A stretch of DNA of 64,000 nucleotides from Cubamyces lactineus (taxonomy: Eukaryota > Basidiomycota > Agaricomycetes > Polyporales > Polyporaceae), in NCBI GenBank assembly GCA_022376465.1, contig JACDTU010000022.1, positions 421,279-485,278 of the forward strand, read 5' to 3'. A model generated the notes under the pieces. It saw nothing but the letters and a program-made list of their open reading frames with translations, was not told where the DNA came from and did not search any database. Made by a program: the position numbers and the translations under genes. Below, in pieces: positions 43,608-55,202 of this stretch (its first letter is position 1; each line of letters starts with the position of its first letter).

Positions 43608-43932
43608 AAGAGGTGTTATTACAAATGCTACTATTTGCAATATATACCGTCGTTATAGACAGGTGCCAAGTGTTAGACAACCGGCTTAACTCAGATGGTG
43701 GAATGCTGCGTAGACAGTCCTGCTGGATTTTCTACTGTATGCACAATGCCAGTATCTTGCTGTTTAGGAGCTGACTTTGCTGCTCTGCAAATGTGTACTT
43801 AGGACTCTCCAGTTGTGTGAATGAGCACCTTTTGACGTTGTACAGGCAACAACGCAAACAAAGTTCGTTCTAGGTGAAAGGCTCACGACGCTGATTATAT
43901 ACCATGCGGTGTGTAACCTTGTAAAGACTCTT

Positions 43933-44011
43933 TGGTGCAGTGGTAATTGGTTCATGCTGCACCCATTCGCACTCCGTGTCCAAGTTCGAACCCGGCATGT
44001 ACCGACTTTTT
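43933..44011 (+). promoter_or_regulatory. tRNA-like Pol III promoter, right arm
   Basis: A-box-like TGGTGCAGTGG (43933-43943), B-box-like AGTTCGAACCC (43983-43993) and TTTTT at 44007-44011. Mirror of the left-arm copy and reads outward to the right. Confidence 0.45.
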
Positions 44012-47000
44012 ACTACGCTGAGGCACTTAACAGTGCGAGATTATCTCTTGGATTATCTCCGGGATAATCCTATGGGATCATCTCGCAGGCTTCTGTGCTC
44101 ACCGCAGTGGATTATCCATACTCATAATAGGATAATCCACTAGGTGGATCAAGTCCACATCGACGAATGGGCTCTGGGAACTAGCAACTCCATTAGTGGA
44201 CACAAATCGGATAATCAAACTAAAAACATCCTCTCGTTCTCGGCACTGGAGTATCCTTTCCACTTGATTTGGTAGTGTGTGCCGCCTTGTGTTGTCTTGT
44301 GTCCAACGATCGCTTTGACTTTGTATTCTTCTTCTCCATCGATAAGGTCAGGTGGTGGCCTTGTGTAGTTGGGTCCGTGGGTGTCATTTTCCTTGTAGGG
44401 TGTGAGGAAGCATGCGTGAAACATGGGGTGCACCTTCCAGTGCTTTGGCAGCTCCAGCCGATAGGTCACGGGTCCAAGAACTTTGGTGATGACAAAGGGG
44501 CCTTCTCGTTTGGGTGCGAGTTTCCGGGAGGTGTACGCAAGCTTGAGGTTCTGCCCTTCGAGCCAGACCTTCTGTCCCTTCTCGAATTGGTTGAACTTTC
44601 CCTTGTACCTGTCTTGCATGACATGTCGGGCTAGTTCATGGGCGGCTAGTGCTTTGTCCCGGGCCTTCTGGAGTTCCATTAGTTGTTCTTGCACTGTTGG
44701 GGCATTGGTCTTGGGGTAGGCGATAGGGATCAGTGCAGGTTCGTACCCCATCATGAGGTAGAATGGTGATGCGTTCCGTGCCGAGTGGATTCGTTAGTTG
44801 TGTGCCACTTCGGCGTCTACGAGGTGTCTTGCCCATTCGTCCGGTCGTCCTTCGCAGAAGATCCTGAGGTAGACTTCCAGTTTCTGGTTTACGCGTTCTG
44901 TCTGTCTGTCAGTTTGCGGGTGGTACGCGGTGGATGGGGAGAGCGTGATGCCCAAGAGTCTTCCTAGTTCTTGGGTGACGTTGGATACGAACTGCGGTCC
45001 TCTGTTAGAAATGATCTTGCTGGGTAGTCCAAATCGCTGGTAGACGTGTTGATGATAGAGAGCGGCTGTTTCAATTGCATCGATCGTCTTCTTGCATGGG
45101 GTGAAAATTACCCCCTTCATAAGGCCATGGTCGACCACGACCAGGATGCTGTCATACCCCTGCGATTCGGGGAGATCGGTGATGAGGCCCATGGTAACGT
45201 TCTGAAATGGTCAGGAGACACCGGTGGCGGGAATCGGTTGCGGAGGAGGTGAGGTCGGGTGCATGTTGGGCTTGTTCTGTTGGCATGTGGCACAGCCTTT
45301 GACGTATGTATCGGGACACCATGACGTACATACCAGGCCACCAGTATGACTGTCGTATCAGCTCCAAAGTCTTGAATTTCCCAGGGTGTCCAGCTGCCGG
45401 GGAGTTGTGGTGCTGGATGATCAGGTCCCATCGCAAAGCTTCGTCGGCCAGTACGTAGCATCGGTTCTTGTAGAAGATTAAGCCGTCTTGTTCTTGCCAG
45501 TCGGTGAGTGCACTTCTGATTGGGGGTGGTCCGTCCCGTCGGATGGCAGCGAGTGCATCGCAAAAGAGTCAGTCTTGTGTGGCCAAGTGTCGGAATCTCG
45601 GTGCCAGTTGGGTGTCCACTAGCCGTACGAAGAGGTTGTTGGGTAGCATGGTTCGCTCGGTATTGTCGTCTTCTGATCCTTGTCGGTGATCGGGTCTTTG
45701 GGATAGCGCATCCAATTGTACCATTGCCGTGCCAGGGGTGTGTACAAGTTGGATGTCGAACTGGGAGAGGAAGAGGGCCCGTCATGCTTGTCATCTGTTC
45801 AGCTGCTGTGGGTTGCACCAGTAGGTGAGGTTCTTGTGATTGGATAAGATTGTAACCGGGTGTCCTGATCCTTCGAGGTAGTGTCGCCAGGCCTTTAGAG
45901 CTCGGACGATGCCAAGTAGTTCCCGGTCGTAGATCTCGTAGTTTCGTTCTGCTTCAGTGAATCCTTAGGATAGATACGCGCATGGGTGTAGGTCACCATT
46001 GACGTCTCGTTGCCGGAGTACTGCCCCTGCGGCCCATTGCGGGGCGTCGGATTCGATGACAAAAGGTTTGCTGATATCGGGCATTTGCAGCACGGGGGCT
46101 GTCGCGAATCGTTGCTTCAGCATGTCGAAGGCCTTCTGGCATTCCATTGTCCATTCCCATTTGGCGTTTTTCTTGGTGAGTGCATTGAGTGGTTGTGCGA
46201 TCTCCAAGAAGTGGTCGATAAATCGTCGGTAGAAGTTGCCAAACCCAAGGAATGAGCGAACGTCCTTGACAGTCATCAGTTCTGGCCAGTCGAGTATTCC
46301 CTTTACTTTGATGGGGTCCATGGAGATCTTGTTCTCGCTGATGATCATCCCGAGGTATTCCACTTCTGGTGCATTGAATATGCACTTCTCCAGTTTGAGG
46401 TAGAGGTCGTGTTCTTTGAGTCGTTCCAGGACCCGTAAGGTCCTTCTTTGGTGTTCGTCCAGGTCTGCCGAAAAGATCAGTATGTCGTCCATGTAAATCA
46501 CTAACCATCCTTCGTCGATCATGACTGTGAAGATTGTGTTCCTCATAGCTTGGAAGGCCGAGGGGGAATTCCGCAGCCCGAAGAACATGACCATCGGTTC
46601 GTACAACCCCTTGCTGGTTCTGAAAGCGGCCTTCCATTGATCGCCATCCTTGATGCGGACGTTGTTGTATCCTGATCGGAGGTCCAGTTTGGAGAAGATC
46701 TTTGCTCTGCGCAGCTTGTCGACCAATTCTGATATGAGTGGCAGCGGGTACTTGTTGGGGACGGTTCCTTCGTTGAGATACCGGTAATCTTGACAGGGTC
46801 ATAGTGTTCCGTCCTTCTTGCTGACAAAGAAGAATGGGGATGCCATCGGCAAGTTCGAGGGTCGGATGTAGCCTTTTCGTAGGTTCTCCCGGATGAATTC
46901 CTCTTCGGCTTTGAGCTCCTTGGGCGTGAGTTGATAGCGCTTGAAGTCCTTTGGGATAAAGCCTTCCTTGAGTTCGATAGCCAGGTTCCAGGGTCATGAC

Positions 47001-47618
47001 GGTGGGAATCGTTTGGATGCCTTCTTTTCAAAGTTGGCAGCGTATCCTTGATACGGTTCAGGGAGCATTTCTTTGAAGGTCTTCTTTTCTTCCTGAGCTT
47101 GGTGCTGCTGTGCAAGTGCCATTGCGGGGTTGACCTTTGCTCGAATCCAGACGTTGGCGGCTACTGCCAATCGAATCCCTTGCGGGGCTCGCTGGATTCT
47201 GCCGATGGTGGGTCCTGGTCCGATTCTCGGGAAGTCAAAGTTGTTTTCCTGTGTGAGGGGTGCTCCGGGTCTGGGTGCATCTCCGTGATATTCCACCGCA
47301 TGCGGTGCCACCATTGCCTCGTGTTCTCCTCGGAGGTAGGCCACTAGCAAGTCTTGATCGTCAGGTGCTTCCTCGGGGTGCACATTGGAGAGTGTGACTC
47401 ATTCGATGGTTTCATAGATGCGTTGGTCAGTCTGTCGTTGGGTCTTTGTTTTCTTCTTCCGGTTCGTCTTCTGGTTCTTCTGGTCTTGGCTTGGGTCTTC
47501 CGGTGAAGGAATCTTGATCTGGGAACCACATTTCGCGTAGGTGTTCCACGATTGTTCGATGCACCTTGGTAGGGTCGATGTTGAGCGTTCCTTTTATGAA
47601 GTCGATGTTGGCATTGAC

Positions 47619-48149
47619 TGTTACAAATGTACGATAGGCTGTTTACAAACTTTACGATTAGTCATGGACTTGTGCTACGTTCTCTGTACGATACAGATAT
47701 GGCGAGCTCTAGGATTGTAGCTATGGTTCTTTAGGACAGGAACGTCCTCGTCTCAGCTAGGACTTTCTAGCACTTACTCTATACTTACCATATAGGGGTG
47801 CACAGTCGCTCCTGCGCAGCTGCCCGCAGTGCACAGCAGCACTGCCACAGTGGTACTAGGTTCAACTAGCACTGACTACAACGTACCAGAAAGTCCTTGA
47901 ATATGCTAGAACATTCCTCTCTTTGGTCTCTGTACATGTATATAAGAGGCAACGCCACAGAGCGACCCTCAGCTTTCAGTCTCTTCGCGAATTACGAACT
48001 CGGATTGCTTGTTAACTCGCTTTCAACTGAATAAGTTACTACACGCTTATCTTCGACAAGCTAGGTCTAGTAATCGAATAGAAACAAGCTCTCTATTCAT
48101 TGACGTCTTAAGGCTTGGTAGTTTAAGAGTCACGCTCGAAAGCATAACA
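47619..48149 (+). repeat. Gypsy-4 5' LTR
   Basis: 531 bp, TGTTACAAATG...AGCATAACA. TATA-like TATATAAGAG near 47938. Same family as the inverted LTR at 62888-63427. Confidence 0.85.
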
Positions 48150-48218
48150 TTAGACTGAAAGCTTTACCCCTCCACTTGTTAAAGTGTAGAGGTGACGTTG
48201 GAAGACATCGAACATTGG

Positions 48219-50858
48219 ATGCGGAGAATATCTTCTTTGCTCGAACGCATAAGAAGACAGATAGTCAAGACGGTGGGAACAATGTATCCCCTCTCTCGAC
48301 CATCAACTAGGGTACTAGACAAAAGGAATAAAAGACTACCGACCCTACCACCACTCGAAATTCTGGAAAGTATTATTGCTCTTCCACATTTGCCAAGAGG
48401 ATCCCCATTCCCCTTGGAGAGAGGTTTTAGGTCGGTTATTCCTGTCGCAGAGAGTACTAGCACGATCTCGTCGAGTTACGACACTCGAGAATTGGACAAA
48501 GAACCCGCGTATCAAAGGACAGACGAGTGGAGAGAATATAGGAATTCTCTGGCCATTCAATTGGAATTCGAGGTAGCGAAAGGCGTACCCATTCCAGGAA
48601 GGGCAAGTCCAGGAACGGATAGCTCTTATCAATCAACTCCAGGGACAAGTGTTGAAGAAACATCCTCGACAGAAGGGGTATTCTATCGAAGGACACAAGT
48701 TCCGGTGCACGTGATTGACACACTTCAGGTGATTGCAAACAATCTCGAAGCATTGGGACAGGAAGACTTCACGGGAAGATATCACAAGGCTCTCGAACGG
48801 GCACATTGATACATTTCTCAAGTCATCCAGACGCTTGAATTAATCCTAAGAGAAGTTACTACACCTCCAAGGAGGGTACATAACTTTGCGGATTTTCTTC
48901 AAGACCAGATTGATTATCTACGAGCAAAGGCAATCAATCCGGAGAACTACGCGGATATAGACCTCGAATATAATCTAGGGAAACTTTGTAGTTGCCTCCG
49001 AGCTAGGGAACTACATCAAGCTTTCCTTTGAGAAGTACAACGTGTATGAGTTCACCCGAAACATACAGTTGTTCATGTCTATATTATCTCTACGACTCCG
49101 ACAAAGTTCGGGATGTTTACTATCGGGAATCAGTAGAGAAGTGGTCTAATTGCACACATGCACGGTGCCCACTTCGTGACAATACCAAGGAGGTCCCAAA
49201 CATCGCACACTCCCCGGCTCTTATTAAAACCAAGGTCTCTCAGGAGAAGGAAATTAAGAAGAGTCACGGACAACAACCCGCGCTAGTAAAGAATCCTCTA
49301 CCAGCAGGAAGTACTAGTCGGATTATTAGTCCAAGAGTAGTGTCAGGATCGTTTCCAACTTCAAGAGTAGGAACCCCGAGACTACAAGAGTCTGAATCAC
49401 CCAGCAGGGAACCCAATCCACCTTTACAAGAGAAAGGGCTAGAGATTGAACAGCCTGAGAAGAAGGATTCGGACTTTGAAGAAGACAATTTTCAGACGAC
49501 GGTTGAGGTACCTCATCTGGAAGAAGAAGAAACTATTCGGACAAAGGTCGAAGTACCTGAACCGAAGGCAGAAGAAGAATCAAGTCGTAGTACGACCCCA
49601 GAGTTTATACGAAAGTCAGTACCATCGTATATGTTTGGAACAATTACGGCGACAGGGGAATCCATTTCTGGAGCTCATAGATATGCCTTCACTCCGAGGA
49701 CTACTCTCGGAGGAGGGACATTTGGGTCTTCATCTAGTGGACCGGCCCCAAGGGCGACATCATTCTTTGGAGGAATGGTTAATCCTTCCGAAGGTGGAGG
49801 AGGAGGCAGACCCGATCCTGAACCTTCAGATGGAGGAGGACCACAAAGTCCTTATCCACCAGGAGGAGGAGGACCACCAGGACAAGGCCCAGACCCTGAC
49901 CCGCTTGGACAACCAGGAAATCCCCAAGGAAATAATATGCCACAGGAACAGAGACAAGGAAAGGGCAAGATCAAGGACCCAGAGGTCTTTACTGGAGACC
50001 GGAACAAAACTAGGTCCTTCTTCAATCAATTGTTTCTTCTGTTCACAGCAAGACCCCACGACTTCGTCAATGACTACATGAAGGTGGCGACGGCCTTATC
50101 CTTCATGGAAGGGGACAACATAAACTACTGGAAGGATATTACTATCCAGCAAGCCGAAAAAGAAATTAGACCAGGAGAGTTTCGAGGATTCGACTCTTGG
50201 GCGGTCTTCAAGAGAAATTTCTTGCTCGCTTTCGCTCCAGTGGACAAGGTCGATGACTCTATGGTCAATCTCACAACGATCCAACTCAAAGACTATTCCT
50301 CAGTCGATGAGTTCAATGCTCAATTTATGGATCTGGCCCTCAAAGGAAATATTCTGGATTCAGCAGCGCAACTTGCTCTTTATAAGAATGCGCTTCCAGA
50401 ATATTTTGAGGAAGATTTCCATGTCATATTCTCCACCGACAAACATCGAGGAGTGGATGACTCGAGCAAAGGAGATCGACCATAGTTACCATCTTACAGA
50501 GAAAATTTTGGCCAATCGCAAAGGAAGAAAGGCTAAAACTTCGAAGACGAAGAAGAACGTCAAGACGGTTAATGTTGGGGACGACTCGCTCGACATCAAC
50601 AAACTCTCTGTCAAGGAAAGACAGGAGTTGCAAGACAAGGGATTATGTTTCCGGTGCAGGAAGCCGGGACATATTTCTAAGGACTGTCCTTCCAAACCCA
50701 AGAAACCTGGTAAAGCTGTTAGTCAGAAGGTACAACAGGTTACAGAGGAGGATTTGGAGGACGAGACTGAAGAAGTCTCAGACGAAGAAAGCGAAGATGA
50801 AGAGGACAATATTTCTATTAATGCACTCAGAGCTACAGATTTTGAGACGGGTTTTTAG
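48219..50858 (+). pseudogene. Gypsy-4 gag-like region
   Basis: A long hydrophilic N-terminal part with an in-frame TGA at ~48807 and frameshifts near 48985 and 49130. A Glu-rich then Gly/Pro-rich linker follows (about 49440-49960), then a capsid-like domain (RSFFNQLFLLFTARPHDFV, WAVFKRNFLLAFAP). A frameshift near 50445 precedes the zinc knuckle CFRCRKPGHISKDC (~50647-50690) and an acidic end. Clearly non-functional. Confidence 0.8.
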
Positions 50859-50884
50859 GCAGGCAAGCAGACTCGACGCCTGAC

Positions 50885-52111
50885 TTGCCAAAGGAACTGC
50901 ATGTAACTATTGTAACAAATACGGAGCGGAGACGAAGTGCTCTGCTTATGCCCGGTTACATGCAAGTTCAGGACAAAGCCATCGAAATCAAAGGGCTCAT
51001 CGACACGGGTGCAGACACAGTTATCGTCAATAGAAAGATTGTAGACAAGTACAATCTTCCAACAGTCAGACTACCCAAGACTCTGACTTTTCGGAATGCG
51101 GACGATAGCGTCAATAGTATGGGAACTATTACCCATCGGGTGGAAGGAACTTTCAATCTCCAAGGAAAGAAACTTCCAACCAATTGGTATGTTGCCGACA
51201 TTGGACGGGACGATGTCCTATTTGGCATGCCATGAATTTGCAGATATAATCCTAATATCGACTGGGAAAGTGGCCGAATCACTTTCAAGCCGGATATTAT
51301 CAAGAAAGAACAGCGAATTCATAAATACCAATGCAAACATGACCCACCTGAGGGAATGCTATGGAATTTCCCAGTCAAGCCTCTAAATCAAGATTTGGTC
51401 GTCTCATTTGTGCGTGCTTTGCCGGATGAGGACGACGAGGACCCAGACTCCAAAAGACTTACGTTTAATCCTTCAAGGACCATTGAACAATGGTATCGCA
51501 AGAAGAAAATTCGAAAGATTAATAGGTCTACGGAGATCACTATAGCAGCGGAGAAGGAACAGAAGGAAAGAACTTTGGACGAAATCCTGCCGGATTTTGT
51601 AAAGGACTATCAACAGGTCTTTGAGAAGAAGGCAGCAAGTAGATTTCCACCCTCGAGACCATGGGACCACGCAATTGAATTCAAGAAGGACTTTGATTAT
51701 GACACCAAAGGTTCATGGAGGAAGATCTACCCACTGACTTACACGGAACGTGAAGAACTCGACAAGTTCATTGCAGAGAATCTCGAGAAGGGATACATTT
51801 GAAAATCCAAGTCTCCCTTAGCCTCGCCATTTTTCTTTGTCACCAAGAAAGATGGGAGTCTTCGACCGGTTCAAGATTACTGGGCTCTTAATGAAGGGAC
51901 AGTAAAAAACGCATACCCTTTGCTGCTCATTAGCGACATTATTGACCGGCTGAAGGGGGCCACAATATTCACCGAACTTGATGTGCGAGCAGGATACAAT
52001 AATGTTCGCATCAAGGAAGGTGATAAGTGGAAAGCTGCGTTTATTACACCAAGTGGATTGTTCGAACCAACGGTCATGTTTTTCGGATTGTGCAACGCAC
52101 CGGCAACATTC
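50885..52111 (+). pseudogene. Gypsy-4 protease and RT, truncated
   Basis: Protease GLIDTGADTVIVN (~50995), then a stop at 51233 (TGA where Trp is expected, MPWI-type motif), a linker with FEKKAASRFPPSRPWDHAIE, a TGA at ~51800 (Arg expected in GYIRKSKSP) and RT ([44 protein letters not shown]), cut at 52111. Confidence 0.85.
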
Positions 52112-52846
52112 TGTTACGCTCCATGCTGTAACCCCGAAGTCCGAACCCCGAACCCCCGTACTCTGTTCCTTACTCCGCACTATGTACTCCGTTCCCCCAT
52201 ACTCCGCTCTTCCGTACCCCGTACCCCCGACTCCGTTCTCCATACTCCGCACTCCGTTCTCCATACTCCGCACTCCGTTCTCCATACTCCGCACTTCGGA
52301 CTTCCCCTGACCCCATGACTTACATGTCTCAGATAACCTCCCATGGCGCTGCCTACATGAGGCCTTTGCTTACTGAGCTATCTGCGTTATCTTACCCTTG
52401 GCAAGTTACTTCGTACTTTCGTTCTTCTCCTTCCTATCACGTACATATCTTATTGTTTCTATCGGGTTTCCGACTTAGTATAAATACTGCCCCGGAATGT
52501 AGTAGCTACTCAGTTCGGAAATCTTGTTATACCTCGTTAAGCTTGTCTTACTGGACTTCTGGTCCGTACTCCGACACTCAACCCCGACCCCCTAGTCCGA
52601 CCAACCTTCGTTCCCTTCCTACCCTTCCCTCCGACCCAACTCCGTCCCCAAGTCCGACCCCCGTCTTGTCAAGTCCGTACTCCGTAGTCTGCAAATAGAG
52701 GACACTGAGTCGGAACCCGTGCGTTACTAATAGTTTTGCGAAAGTCCTCACACAGTGCTAGTCTGACCTCCGGTCGTACTCCGACCCCGAACTCTGTCAA
52801 AGTCCCAACCACTGGAGTTGTACCCCCGGACGGCACGATCCTAACA
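52112..52846 (+). repeat. Gypsy-3 5' LTR (probable)
   Basis: Begins TGTTACGCTCC at the break in Gypsy-4 RT; the likely end CCTAACA at 52846 follows the TGTTAC/TAACA pattern of the other families, but no second LTR copy is present to confirm it. TATA-like AGTATAAATACTG near 52480. Rich in CCGTACTCC-type motifs, with a 21 bp unit repeated three times at about 52232-52297. Confidence 0.6.
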
Positions 52847-52929
52847 GTATTTCCGAACTCACCGGGTTTCACTCAATATGTCCACTTGAACCGTAGTCTG
52901 CACTCAGACTCAATCTCGTGCCCTAGAAC

Positions 52930-54374
52930 AAGAAGACCCCGCTCAGAACTGGAGTGGCTGGACGGCTCGCCGAGGCGACTCAGTGACGCAAGAAGAAGCT
53001 ACTCCGAGCCGCCATGGGCAGTTCACGCGAACAATCGTCGAAGCGTCCTCCAATGGGGACAACGAAGGTGACCAGCCTCAGCCTTTGGTCATCTCTACTG
53101 CGACTGCCTCGCAGGTACCCTGAGAGCCATCTCCAGGGAATCCGTTCTCCGAGGGTCAGCCTTCAGGTCCGAGCCACGGGCCTCCAGGTCCGCCTAGTCC
53201 TCCAGGTCCGCCTAGTCCTCCAGGTCCGCCAGGTCCTCCAGGTCCGCCAGGTCCTCCGGACAACGACCCGGACGATCCTCAAGGGCCGGGTGACGACGAC
53301 ACCAGCTCGAGCTTGGACTCCTCTGACTCCGAAGACCGAGTTCAGTCGCAGCTAGCGACCGCGATCTCTCTCATCGCGCATACCCTCGAACGTACTACCG
53401 CTCCAACTCCGGCGGTTAACCAACCTTCGAACAGCGAGCGGCACAATGTCCGCGAGCCGGACCAGTTCAATGGGTCCGACCCCAACAAACTCCGGTCCTT
53501 CTTCACACAGTTGGAGCTAGTCTTCAAGGCCCGACCCCGAACCTTCGACTCCGATGAGAAGAAGGTAACCTACGCCATCTCCTTCCTCAAGGGCACTGCA
53601 CTACAGTGGTTCAAGCCCTACCTCCTCGAAGGTGACTCAGACAACCCCCCCATCTTCCTCACATCCTACGACCACTTCCAGAAGGAACTCCGAGTGAACT
53701 TTGGTCCATACGGCGCCTCCGGAGCTGCGGAGCATGAGCTGATGAATCTCCGGATGGGCGACAATCAGCGGATAGCTAAGTACATCACTCAGTTCACCCG
53801 CCTCGCTACTCAAGTCCACTGGGGTAATGCTCCGCTCTGATACCGGTTCTACGACGGACTTCCTAACCGTCTCAAGGACCACATCTCCGAGGTCGGCAAG
53901 CCCGAGACCCTAGTGGCCCTCCGCGACCTCGCGCAGTCAATCGACAACCGCTACTGGGAACGCAAGGCCGAGATCTCGCGCGAGTCCGGACCTTCCAAGG
54001 CCGGTAGCAAGTAGACCTCCAACTCCAAGTCCTCCAACTCCGGCAACAAGTCCGGAGGTAGCAACTCCGGACAGACCTCCTCGTCTAACCCGTCCAAGTC
54101 CGGCAATTCTGGTACTTTGTCGAAGTCTCCTAAGACTCCGAAGACCCCGGCCAAGACGTACGCCGACAAGCTCGGCAAGGACAGAAAGCTCACCCCCGAG
54201 GAGCGTCAACGCCACTTCGCCAACAACCTCTGTCTCTTCTGCGGCGGAGCTGGTCATACCACGAGTGCATGTCCGAAGAAGACCTCATCCGCGACTAAGG
54301 GTTGTGCCGCTCAGGCCAACCCCGCTCCTGCTGCGCCTGCTCCGGCCGCAGCTCCGAAGGAGACAAAAAATTAG
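52930..54374 (+). pseudogene. Gypsy-3 gag
   Basis: Frame with a (GPP)n collagen-like stretch (~53215-53260), an acidic Asp/Ser segment, then a capsid domain (FNGSDPNKLRSFFTQLELVF, ALQWFKPYL, YITQFTRLATQVHW), TGA at 53838 (Arg expected before YRFYDGLP), TAG at 54012 and a CCHC knuckle [14 protein letters not shown] (~54232-54273). The N-terminal limit is uncertain because frames shift before 53200. Confidence 0.8.
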
Positions 54375-54410
54375 TCTGCAGTCCTCCGAACTCCGTACCC
54401 CGTGAGGACC

Positions 54411-55202
54411 ACGTTGACTCCTCCGGTACGGAGATCCTCAGGCTCAACGTGTCCACTCTTTCCGACCCCCATGCACTCTTCCTCGACCTGTACTCTGATC
54501 CTATCCCAACTCCATTCCGCGCCCTTATCGACTCTGGTTCCTCTCATTGTTTCATCGACTCCGAATTCGCGACTACGTATCAACTCCCAACTACCGCCGT
54601 AACCCTGCTCCGTCTTCAGCTTTTTGACGGTACTTCTAACCACCTGATTACTTCGTTTACCTCCCTGCCCGTACATTTTCCGTCTGGAGAAGTCCTCAAT
54701 ATAGATTTCTATGTTACTCCGCTCGACAAGTCCGTGTCTGCCGTTCTGGGATACAGCTGGCTCTCCGCCTACAATCCGTTGATTCACTGGAAGAAGCGCA
54801 GCATCCAATTCCATTCCACACCCCCGCCACATCCTGTTTCTGACACCATGGTACCCCCACCAGCTCCGGCTGAGCATACTCCGTCTACTCCGGCTACTTC
54901 GGAACCACCGACTTCTCCTACTCCAACCTCCGTACCCCGGATCTCTCTTGTAAACGCTGCTGCATTCGCTCGAGCTTGCAAACTCCCGGGGTCCGCGAGT
55001 TATACCCTGAATCTGTCTACTCCGGACTTGGCTACTGCTCGGAGTTCGTCCATCTCCAACTCTCCCCCGGACCTCACCAGAGTTCCGGAGGAGTACCACG
55101 AGTTTGCGGACGTCTTCAGCAAAACCAAGGCCGACATCCTACTGGAGCACCGCCCCTACGACCTAAAGATCGACTTGGAAGAGGGGGCTACTCCGCCACT
55201 CG
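54411..55202 (+). pseudogene. Gypsy-3 protease and pre-RT region
   Basis: Protease-like ALIDSGSSHCFIDSEF (~54520), VLGYSWLSAYNPLIHW (~54745), a Pro/Ser/Thr-rich linker, then the pre-RT segment YHEFADVFSKTKADILLEHR (~55098). The frame is open from ~54302 to the Copia LTR insertion at 55203. Confidence 0.85.

Larger units (their letters stand above)
43255..44235. mobile_element. Fold-back element with tRNA-like Pol III boxes in both arms
   Basis: 981 bp with long inverted arms (~350 bp) and a ~300 bp unique centre, flanked by a 7 bp direct repeat GTTCTCG (43248-43254 and 44236-44242) within the Gypsy-2 chromodomain. The outer tips differ (CAGGGACTTCAC and GAGAGGATGTTT) before the shared TTAGTTTGATTATCC. 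The arms hold repeated GGATAATCC/GGATTATCC motifs. In each arm a segment with an A-box-like TGGTGCAGTGG, a B-box-like AGTTCGAACCC about 50 nt later and a T run reads outward. No ORF. Confidence 0.8.
41474..47618 (-). mobile_element. Gypsy-2: truncated Ty3/Gypsy element, relative of Gypsy-1
   Basis: Minus-strand element with a partial 3' LTR, a post-pol cassette like that of Gypsy-1 and pol. Its 5' part (gag, protease, 5' LTR) is absent: at 47619 the Gypsy-4 LTR begins. A 981 bp fold-back element splits the chromodomain. Pol shares close sequence similarity and gene order with Gypsy-1. Confidence 0.88.
43167..47618 (-). pseudogene. Gypsy-2 pol, truncated and interrupted
   Basis: Starts within the protease-RT linker (FPDQDSFTGRPK near 47510). 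RT ([27 protein letters not shown]), RNase H ([16 protein letters not shown]), integrase ([21 protein letters not shown]) and chromodomain (QIKWKGYSSAEN, interrupted, then ENTWEPES...). Several premature stops are C-to-T type (for example at 46800, 46994 and 44795), one is TAA at ~45968, and there is a frameshift near 45310 before the Cys pair of the integrase zinc region. The pol stop is at 43167-43169, beyond the fold-back element. Confidence 0.85.
47619..52111 (+). mobile_element. Gypsy-4: 5' part of a Ty3/Gypsy element
   Basis: Plus-strand element beginning with its 5' LTR exactly where Gypsy-2 pol stops, with a gag-like region, protease and the first part of RT. It ends abruptly inside RT (after [11 protein letters not shown]), where the Gypsy-3 LTR begins. 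Multiple stops and frameshifts. Confidence 0.85.

Noticed and set aside
43925..44011. Genuine tRNA gene
   Set aside because: A- and B-box-like sequences are present, but the acceptor and T stems do not pair in a standard cloverleaf, and the same sequence occurs in both arms of a repeat.
43269..44222. Tc1/mariner-type ends (TA flanking GTTTGATTATCC)
   Set aside because: A longer 7 bp direct repeat lies further out, and removing that larger segment rejoins the Gypsy-2 chromodomain; the TA is probably internal.
52232..52297. Minisatellite locus
   Set aside because: Only three 21 bp units, lying inside the probable Gypsy-3 LTR.
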